Shown here piece after piece: positions 9,227 to 16,286 of a stretch of DNA of 16,286 bases. Under the pieces are notes generated by a model that was given only the letters and a program-made list of their open reading frames with translations, was not told the origin of the DNA and did not search any database. Position numbers and translations under genes: made by a program. Each line of letters opens with the position of its first letter. Position 1 is the stretch's first letter. This stretch comes from Trachelipus rathkii (taxonomy: Eukaryota > Arthropoda > Malacostraca > Isopoda > Trachelipodidae): positions 10,001 through 26,286 of the forward strand of contig JABUQX010095411.1 in NCBI GenBank assembly GCA_015478945.1, in the 5' to 3' direction.

Positions 9227-9293
9227 CAGGCCTGGTATCATGGCCTTTTTGGGGCCCTTCTCGATAAGGCAGGTGAATCAGGGGCCTCTCTAC
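9227..9293 (+). mobile_element. hAT-like transposon terminus (candidate)
   Basis: The segment begins CAGGCCTGG and contains GGGGCCC and GGGGCC blocks in a GC-rich stretch about 65 bases long. This resembles the 5' terminal repeats of many animal hAT elements, which typically start CAGGGCC and carry AGG/GGGCCC blocks. It does not match the terminus at 16056 beyond the first bases, and the 8-base flanks differ (CTTAGCGG before this one, GTAATTAC after the other). The two are therefore not the ends of one element with a target duplication. It may be an isolated fragment. Confidence 0.25.
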
Positions 9294-10774
9294 AGCGGGA
9301 TATAAAATTATGAGTGAGATAATAAGAATTATTTTGGTTTATATATGTATATGCTTTGAAGATATTTTATTTATACATACTTTAAAAAACACATTTTACC
9401 TATTTGGTGTCACTTTAGAGGTAGTTAGTTGTGAGTATAACAGAAATCTGTTTTTGAATTGATATAAGTATTAATCATATGCACGAATTAAATATTTATA
9501 TATATTTTGACTGAATATTCCCGTACTATATTAACTAAGTTCCAGCTGTAGAAAAAATTTGATATATACTTAGTCTAATTAATATTATTCGAAGTTGAAT
9601 CTATTTTACTTTAAAAATGAGATATGATGATAATATATTTTTATATTTAATGTTTTATAGTGCAACGCATAAAAATTCTAATCCACTGTTATGAAGTCAT
9701 AGAATAGTCTTAATCCTACTTTATAATACCTAAGTATTAATATTAAATAAATGGTGTCCAAAGTATCACCATCGTATAAAAATAAAACTGCAAGTCATAT
9801 TGAAAAGAAAACAATATCCATCTTTAAATTGTGATTTAATTGGTTTTTTACAATTAATTGTTAGTATATATTTTAATATTACCAAAAGAAAATTCTTCTA
9901 CAATACCTTTGTTGTAGCAGAGTACATGACACAGCAATTACTTAAGAAAGGTTTTTGTGTATGTGAAAGATTGAATTTCACTACATCATTAAGCAGCTTT
10001 TTTGGTCCAGTTCTTTCACTGGTCTGCATAACAATAAACATTCATATTAGATAAACATTGCTTTTATCCAAGATATGGATTTAAACATTTTTCACGAATG
10101 TGCGTCAACGACAGTTCTTATATAGCATTCAGTGGTAAGTAAGATTATGCAATAGAGAATGGCTTAAGAGATAACGACATCTGAGTCGATTCTTAACGTT
10201 ACTCTAAAGTTTTTGAAATACCTTTCACAGTGGTGACTTGCTTTGGCAACGGTAGAGTAGGAATAAATCTTTGTATAGAGCTACATATTTTATGGAGGGG
10301 TGATAGGTGGGGACATTACTACAGAATTGTGAGTAGAATACAACAAGGCGCGGATGGATAAAAACAACAATAAAAAATGCTTGGACTTCATACGGTATTT
10401 ATAGTTGGCAAGAATCTAGCACATTTTAAGATTTATTTTCGATGCTTTTTTTCTTCTCAACATATTTTCAGATTCTTTTCTTATTGCCAAATTCTACGAG
10501 GCAGATTTTCTTCACAGTCTAATATTTTAAGGACTGTCTTGTTTGCTTTCATGTAGAGATTTTTTCAGCATTGTAAATGCTTTCATATCTTAATTTTTTG
10601 CAAATTTTGTATTTATAAGCGTCTATCAATAACTGCTTATATTTCAACTCAAAGTTTATAGAAATACTTAACAAAGGACTTACAACGTAGTGTAACATAT
10701 ACCAACATTAAATATTTTATATTTAAGTTTCTCTATGGTCTAAAAACCAGGAAAGATATCGTCTCTAAATTCAC
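9294..10774. other. Low-copy AT-rich non-coding DNA
   Basis: No gene is supported in about 1.5 kb. An open frame at 9800-10054 (84 codons, no ATG at its start) has no recognisable domain. A strong splice-donor match on the + strand (GTAAGTAAG at about 10133) has no convincing exon before it: the frames upstream close within about 17 codons or less. Confidence 0.5.
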
Positions 10775-10833
10775 CTTGTTTGGACCATAAATCATATTCT
10801 TGCGAATACTTGTCCCAGGGGCTTCATCTAAAC
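10775..10833 (-). CDS. Possible small internal exon (unrecognised gene)
   Basis: On the minus strand a pyrimidine-rich TATTTTCAG precedes base 10833 and AAG|GTGAAT follows base 10775, so the 59 bases have good acceptor and donor signals. One frame is open across it, encoding about 19 residues that begin LDEAPGTSIRKN and end GPNK after two leading bases. I do not recognise the protein. The next exon candidate lies 86 bases upstream, a common size for a short arthropod intron. The exon is too small to exclude chance. Confidence 0.25.
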
Positions 10834-10919
10834 CTGAAAATACATAATATTAAAGATTTGATGTCATTTAGAAGATTCCAGGAGCCTTCATTCTGTTTGT
10901 ATTTTTCATCAGGCATTAC

Positions 10920-10976
10920 CTTTTTCTTTGAGAAGTTCTTTTTTCCGTGAAATCTAATTCTATTTCTACATCAATA
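10920..10976 (-). CDS. Possible small internal exon, pairs with 10775-10833
   Basis: On the minus strand ACAG precedes base 10976 and AAAAAG|GTAATG follows base 10920. A frame reads IDVEIELDFTEK and continues into a run of six A. As written, its end phase does not match the start phase of the exon at 10833. The two phases would agree if the A run were one base shorter. A homopolymer-length error is therefore one explanation, and a false exon call is the other. The acceptor has a weak pyrimidine tract. No family is recognised. Confidence 0.18.
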
Positions 10977-13132
10977 CTGTTTGATTATGCTATGTAACTA
11001 TATAATGTTGAGACTATGTCAAGGCTGATACAGAGGATTTTGTCATAATAATAATAACACAGGTTCATATATGGCACACATTTAGATAATAACAGAGGAC
11101 TGGAAGTTAGTCACTTATGTGTTTATAAGCTTGACCTAGTTTGGGTATAGACTGTCAGCTTTCTCTACTCAAAGCTTTCGGGAAGCGGCTGTTAGAATTG
11201 TCTCCAATGGTAAATTTCGGTGGTTGTAAACTCACTTTTTTGATAAATGGAAGATTTATCAAGAAATAATCTTGAATTAAATATAGACATATAATAGGTT
11301 TTTCATATTTTTTGTGATATGATCTGATTTATATTCTTAAGAATGAAATAGTAATAGAATATTTGTAATTTTGATATTGTCTTCTCATAAGACGGTATAA
11401 TAAAAGTTTGAATAAGATGTTCACTACTTGCGAACTCGTTTACACTTTTCTCAATTTCTTAAATTAAATTCGTCTTCGATTAACTAATTGTAAGAAAGAG
11501 CATTCGCTATGCTTTGCTCCAAACTTAGTGGCTAGCCTTATTCTTTTGCAACCATGTGTATTCCTTTTCATGTGCAATCTGTTTAGATTGTTTGTTTCCC
11601 TCTCACGCCATAGAAAACAGGCCATTTCTATTATAAAGTACGGACATAGATAACGGCAGCATTGATTCTTTCGCACAATCCAACTAAGTTTTCTGCTTGG
11701 CGACGTTTATGTTAGCATCAAGATACTAAAAGGTTCTAGGGCATGTGTTCACAGATATTACAGTGAGTGTAACAGAATCTAAGATTTCTTTCTCTAGTTG
11801 TCGTTTTAAAAACTGAGCACTTGTAAGACGCGGTTTCTAAAACAACTTATATGCCCATATAATGTTAGCTCCAGTCAATACAGTATTTAACAAGCTTATA
11901 ATATTTTGATGGTGCCAACTCGACCACACTTGAAGCTAATTCTGAATTTTATACAAGTCCGTGAAATTCGCAAAGCCAATCCAGGATGAATCCTCGAACT
12001 ACTGTTCATTTCTACTACACAATCTTTCAAATATAATCTCTTCCCTTTGGAATATGACATTGGTCTCAAAGACGCTATAATCGCCAGCTGTGTTCCATAA
12101 CTAGGCTGACTAACTTGAGTACTATTCTAATATCCCATCACGCATGATTATTATGTCTTACTCATGAAGGTCTTTCAAAATTGAATATCAAGAAGAGACT
12201 CATCGTTAATCGCAATTATTTAGGCTTGAGGGAAACGATCTTTGTGTTGTCGTACAGAGGTTTATATTTAGAATAAATTAATGTCATAATTTCATCAATA
12301 GGAAGCCATCGACAACAGATCTAAGGGTCAATTTCTATAGAATGTTAACTTTCCGCAGGGGCTTCCTTTCTTTTTGTTCTAAACTTTGTATTTGTATATA
12401 AAGGTCTGTGTTAGTATTTGTTGTTTTCAGATAAACACTTTCTGAGATTGATATTAATTTGTAAACAACTTTCATCAATAATTTGGCAACGACAACAATA
12501 GACAGTTATCGAGAGGAAAATTTACCATGATTATCTGTAGAGTCAGCGTATTAAGCCTTCTGACTTATACAACTCTGACAGCATATATGACCTTATGGTT
12601 TCTACAATAATAAAAGTCCAAAAACTATAGACATTTAAACGTCCTGGACTGACCGCATTTCAAACTTTCCTGGTGATGAACTTCTCTTTACTTCGAGCTT
12701 GTCTGGTTTTATGCGATAATTAATATAATAAGCTAATCACAGTAGAGTTTGAGCTTATGAAAACTGGTAACCTGATACGCCGATAACGAGGAGTAACTTA
12801 GTGAATATTAATCGACACAGATTCTATTTAAATTTTCATTGCTGTCAGGTTTATGGACAGAAAGTTCAAGTGCTACGCGCGATAAATAGAAGTAGTACAG
12901 CTGAATTTCTTAATTTTCATTTTACTATTGCCAGAAAGCATACCACGCTGGAGTAGTACACTCTGTTAGCGAATCGAATATCATACCATTTTCTTGTGAA
13001 TTTATCATCAATTTCGTAAATTGTCGGTAATGAAAGCTTTGGAAGGTGTCACACGACTAAAGGATATCACATTTCTTTGCATTCACTAACCTCATAGGGT
13101 GTTCGTTCTTGAAAGCTTTTTTTACATTCCAG
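10977..13132. other. Low-copy sequence without a confirmed gene
   Basis: About 2.2 kb of mixed sequence free of long simple repeats. It holds one very weak integrase-like remnant (listed as a finding and as a separate entry). An open frame on the minus strand at 11464-11676 (70 codons, Cys/Arg-rich) has no motif I recognise. No tRNA-like internal promoter boxes were seen. Confidence 0.45.
11155..11274 (-). pseudogene. Very weak integrase-C-terminal-like remnant
   Basis: A minus-strand frame, closed by a TGA at 11157-11155, contains PPKFTIGDN. This resembles the PKFKVGD-type start of the C-terminal domain of integrases in Polinton-like and related transposons. Shortly after the stop the sequence could again encode the YTPN-like residues that follow in that domain, but only in another frame. 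With one short match and no catalytic domain found upstream, this may be chance. Confidence 0.1.
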
Positions 13133-13288
13133 ATTGGGTCATGTTTCGTTGGCGGCGAGACTGATACATCCAAGCTGTTGCGTGAGCAAGTCATTTCTGA
13201 GCGAGCAAATCAGGATCTCGGTCACTTACTCGCGTGGGATCTCTATTCGTGGGTCTATCCTCTCGATCATGTTTCTGTTTCAGAACTG
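13133..13288 (+). CDS. Possible internal exon (unrecognised gene)
   Basis: On the + strand TTTTTTTACATTCCAG ends at 13132 and GAACTG|GTAAAT follows 13288. The 156 bases between are open in one frame for exactly 52 codons, phase 0 at both ends. The peptide (for example SKLLREQVISERANQDLGHL) is mixed in composition and the segment is richer in G and C than its surroundings. The minus strand also has an open frame over part of the same bases (about 13054-13200). I recognise neither product. Open frames of this length are expected by chance in 16 kb. Confidence 0.22.
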
Positions 13289-13699
13289 GTAAATTGAGTG
13301 TGTTTTGTATAAAGTTCACTGCGAGAGAAAGCCCCGGAAGTAAGTTACACTTTGCCATGAAAGACCCAGATTCTAGAAAGTTGACTGACTTTGCAAGCGG
13401 CTAGGCCTATGCTTTACTTTTCGCATCTCATACTCTTTACAAGACGAATGTGCAGGATTAATAGATCAATTGAAGGAGGTCCGAATTATTCCGAATCTTT
13501 GCGTTTCGGAATTTAAAACGTCTCCCACGTAGCTGCGATTTTGTATTGATATATTCGTAAAAAATATTTTAAATTATGAGCCACTGTAATGAATAATCGG
13601 CTAACCACTCTAACGAAATTATCGTAGCATAATACTAAGTATAAAGGTATAATTGTATTTAAAATCGTGTATTTTGGATTACACTTACGTAGTAATAAA
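13289..13699. other. Non-coding spacer
   Basis: Mixed sequence becoming AT-rich towards 13700. No repeat or gene is recognised. Confidence 0.5.
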
Positions 13700-13985
13700 A
13701 CCAGTACTCATATATATACAGCATTATATTCCATAAATTTATATTACTATAAATATATTAAATACTTATGAATAGCTATACTCTACTATACCTAATTATA
13801 TAGTTCCACTTCGTATATATATATATTCCTTATATATATATATTACCTGTATCAAAGATGATAAGTATACTATCACCTATTATATATATCTATATGTATA
13901 TTATTATATTATTCCAATACTAATATACTACCTCTTCGTATATATAATATAATATGGAGTGATATTAATAATATATTTCTATGTA
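13700..13985. repeat. Degenerate TA-rich low-complexity DNA
   Basis: Many short (TA)n runs, three to six units each, are interspersed with CTAC/CTTCG-type words. It is much more degraded than the array at 6658-7718. Confidence 0.75.
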
Positions 13986-14399
13986 TCACCCTGGCAGCTG
14001 ATGTTTGGGATTCGACATCTTACCGGAAACCGATCTAAATTTCTGCAATTCTCGACCAATGTTTCGATAATTATTTTCATGTTTTTTGCGAAAGTTAGTC
14101 AAATTATTAATTGAAATTATTTTACATTAACTACAGTATATAAGATTATGCACAAAACTTTGAAACTAATAAGGGAAGCCGCCTAGCCGCTATCCAATAA
14201 TGCTTTTAACACATTAAAATAAGACTAATCGTGTCCAAAGGAAAGGTCGGATATTGTAACTCTGTTGAATTTAATAATAGATAATGATAATTTTATAAAA
14301 GTTAACGTGGAAGTTCTATAATAGAAACTTACATAGAAATATTTTATTTGGGAACTCAAGGTATAATACTATGGTTAGTATTCTTCGTATACCCTTCTT
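13986..14399. other. Non-coding spacer
   Basis: Mixed low-copy sequence between two TA-rich blocks. I see no gene, RNA or repeat in it. Confidence 0.5.
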
Positions 14400-15000
14400 A
14401 TATTTATATACACTGCAACTCTCTTATCTACTACTATATATATAGGTATATTGAGTATTACTATACTCATTATATTTATCTTATACCTACTACTAGTACT
14501 ATATATTTATTATACCTATTATACCCTCCTTACTCACCTCTACTATCGTATAGCGAGCAGAGAGAGACGAGAAAGACAGTCGGTGGAGAGCACGATTAGT
14601 AATTTATAAACAGCCTGTACTAGAGTCGGTCCCACTTAGTCAGTGTACCACTTATTTAGTTATTATTATATAGCCTATATTAAGCTGTCATATATAGATC
14701 TATTATATCATATCTTCACTAGATATCATCTATATATAGCGTATATATAATATATTTTTTAGATATATATAGGGGGGATATATATCATTAATACTATATA
14801 TATTATATGTATTATTATATATTATATCTTTTATATATAATAGCAATTATATATAATATTTACTTATTGATTCTCATTATATATTTACTATATATATATC
14901 TTATTATCTTATACTATCTTATCTCATATTTGCCTTCATCTATATATACTATTATATCTAATATTAATTATTATTAACTATATATATTTATAGTATGTAA
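14400..15000. repeat. Degenerate TA-rich low-complexity DNA
   Basis: About 600 bases dominated by TA, TAT, ATT and CTAT words, with a short purine-rich insert (about 14556-14590, GAGAGAGACGAGAAAG) and a G6 run near 14772-14777. Ordinary sequence interrupts it at about 14590-14680. The Tyr/Ile-rich ORF at 14348-14599 is a product of this composition. Confidence 0.75.
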
Positions 15001-15610
15001 TATTAGTTGAAATTATAATTCATTATTTCATCGTATACACTTAGCACCTGAATATCAGTAAGCATATATTAAAGTTTCACTTGACCGAAATAAATAGTGT
15101 TATTTTACGATATATTTACTTAATTATTGTTATTGAGTGCTTGTAGTGGCCATATGCAAAAAATAGGGAAAAATATACTATATAAGAATGGGTGTGTAGT
15201 TAAATTAGAAGTAAGAAACTTAGGGGCTCTTCAAATACTTATTTACAAATGAATAAATTCGCATTTGTGCAGTATATAAAATAAGTAATTAGAATATATG
15301 TAAATTACAATGAAGTAACGGAAGGTTTAAATAATATGAGATCCAAGTTACCATGTTATAAATATGGATTACTAATGGTTTACCAAATGAAGATCCATAT
15401 AAAGTCAAAAATAAGAGTTCATATTGGAAGGTCAAATTGCGAATTATAAACTTGAGGTTAGAAGCATTATTGAGAAAATTCATTAATAGAATAATAAGAT
15501 GAGTTAGAATGTTATTATGATATATATACATTACAACTGTAGTGAAAAGTTACAGCACTACCGTGTAGTGAGCAAATGAACATCTAGTTCTAGGTATCTT
15601 ACTTTGTATG
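15001..15610. other. AT-rich sequence beside the hAT fragment
   Basis: No gene is supported. A minus-strand open frame at 15289-15531 (80 codons, Leu/Ile/Asn-rich) lies where the continuation of the hAT reading frame would be, but shows no zinc-finger or transposase motif. The transposase body, if ever present, is not recognisable. Confidence 0.45.
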
Positions 15611-15808
15611 TTAATGAATCATTATTGTCCGCTCAAAGGTGGACTTTGGTCGACTGAGGAGATTGGGTGGCCTAGAGTTAACCAAGTATTGAAAACGTTT
15701 AAAAATGTGTTTTGTGAGGCGACGGTGGAGGTGTGTGCTGTCGTTTGTTCTGGTTGTTGCTTTGCGTTTTCGGGGGTAAGGGGCCACGTTGGTAGCCCCG
15801 GATTTCAT
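15611..15808 (-). pseudogene. Remnant of the N-terminus of a hAT transposase ORF
   Basis: On the minus strand an ATG at 15808 opens 65 codons to a stop. The first residues, MKSGATNVAPYPRKRKA, have the KSGA...RKRK pattern seen at the start of many animal hAT transposases of the zinc-finger MYM/TTF type. It begins about 250 bases inside the terminal repeat ending at 16056, a normal leader length. The following residues are Arg/Thr/His-rich and I see no BED or TTF zinc finger, no DDE residues and no hAT dimerisation domain in the window, so it is a truncated, decayed copy. The 89-codon + strand ORF at 15608-15877 covers the same bases and is taken as its shadow. Confidence 0.35.
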
Positions 15809-15984
15809 GTTTGGACGAGACTGTTGCAGGCTGCAGCTAGGCTAGCGAACCATATAAACGGGACAAAAAAATATTAGTGACAAAAAGCCCAAACCCTGAA
15901 AAGTTGAGTTCGGCGAAAATTTAGGAATTAAATAATCTAATTACGTCTGATGTAACTATTATTAAAGTAGTATATCCTTTTATG

Positions 15985-16056
15985 GGAGGCCTCTCCGGGG
16001 AACCAGTGGGCTGGGGCCTCGCAATCGCCACAGCCGACTTGCCTAGTCGGGCCCTG
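15985..16056 (-). repeat. Putative hAT terminal inverted repeat (5' end)
   Basis: This is the GC-rich terminal block of the element, sharply different from AT-rich flanks on both sides. The minus strand begins CAGGG and ends its GC-rich part at CCGGAGAGGCCTCCC. No matching inverted copy was found elsewhere in the window; the candidate at 9227 shares only its first bases and general composition. Confidence 0.4.
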
Positions 16057-16064
16057 GTAATTAC

Positions 16065-16286
16065 AGAAGTAAGAAGATGCAAGGGAGTGCTCGTTAACAT
16101 CTGAAAAATATGACACTTTTTACTTGTAAATTACCATAAGAAATCATATATAATACGCCTAGCGACTTGACCCTACAGGAGCACAAATCTGGCAAAACTC
16201 TTCAGAGCTGCACCCAAATTCTTTTAACGACAACAAATCTCATTCTTCCTCAAGCACAGTTTACAAATCACGCACCTAAGTTTCCT
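16065..16286. other. Flanking sequence, nothing recognised
   Basis: The last 220 bases are mixed AT-rich sequence outside the hAT end. I see no gene or repeat. Confidence 0.5.

Larger units (their letters stand above)
15611..16056 (-). mobile_element. 5' end of a decayed hAT-superfamily DNA transposon
   Basis: Read on the minus strand, the element starts CAGGGCCCGACTAGGC at 16056. A GC-rich terminal stretch of about 70 bases follows, with TGGCGATTGCGAGGCCCC. Then comes an AT-richer leader and a transposase-like start codon at 15808. CAGGGCC starts, AGGC words and a GGCCCC block are typical of terminal repeats of animal hAT elements. The adjacent 8 bases outside the end are GTAATTAC, which would be the target duplication if the other end were found. 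That other end is not recognised. Confidence 0.45.

Noticed and set aside
10120..10140. Strong + strand splice donor GTAAGTAAG
   Set aside because: Frames upstream are closed by stops within about 17 codons or less and there is no acceptor to define an exon.
10684..10739. Third minus-strand exon after TTTTTAG, ending at GTAAGT
   Set aside because: It would require an intron of only about 35 bases before it, and the peptide is the AT-driven Lys/Tyr/Ile type.
14348..14599. 83-codon Tyr/Ile-rich ORF
   Set aside because: It arises from TA/TAT/CTA low-complexity sequence and has no ATG at its start.
15608..15877. 89-codon + strand ORF, Cys/Val/Gly-containing
   Set aside because: No family is recognised, and the same bases on the minus strand fit a hAT terminus, leader and transposase start better.
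9227..16056. One 6.8-kb hAT element spanning both hAT-like ends
   Set aside because: The two termini do not match as inverted repeats, the 8-base flanks differ, and no transposase body lies between them.

Overview
The window reads as non-coding nuclear DNA of an invertebrate animal. There are no operon-like genes, bacterial ribosome sites or long ORFs. By summing the spans listed, roughly a fifth or more of the window is simple repeat: (TC)n, (TG)n, (GAA)n, (AAT)n and very long degenerate (TA)n. This microsatellite load, with arthropod-style promoter and retrotransposon signals, would suit a crustacean such as a decapod. That is a guess from composition; other repeat-rich invertebrates are possible.

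Layout. Bases 1-4113 are T-rich on the + strand and gene-free, broken by a (TC)n tract (409-714), a (TA)n block (1318-1597) and a second (TA)n block (3556-3713). A 418-base (TG)n tract (4114-4531) ends this part. Bases 4532-5573 are AT-rich, with an AAT/ATT block that contains a perfect inverted repeat, and a further (TA)n array. At 5574-6072 there is a candidate long terminal repeat (LTR) with TATA box, initiator and AATAAA signals, followed by a primer-binding-site-like sequence. A short ORF with a splice-donor-like end (6486-6659) lies downstream. Bases 6658-8230 are one composite simple-repeat block: about 1 kb of (TA)n, then GT-rich, CA-rich, GAA and AAT segments.

The right half is more ordinary low-copy sequence. 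A GGCTCC hexamer repeat (9111-9145) lies about 80 bases before a hAT-transposon-like terminus (9227-9293). Two small possible exons lie on the minus strand at 10775-10976, followed by a very weak integrase-like remnant (11155-11274) and one possible exon at 13133-13288. Degenerate TA-rich DNA fills 13700-13985 and 14400-15000. At the right end, 15611-16056 on the minus strand looks like the decayed 5' end of a hAT-superfamily DNA transposon: a terminal repeat, a leader of about 250 bases, and an ORF start with a KSGA...RKRK motif.

I see no intact gene, no RNA gene, no CRISPR array and no coherent new multi-gene system. Most long ORFs here are artefacts of translating dinucleotide or trinucleotide repeats. 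The points most worth checking are the hAT terminus, the LTR candidate, the small minus-strand exon pair, and the pattern of interruptions in the dinucleotide tracts, which looks like sequencing or assembly noise.
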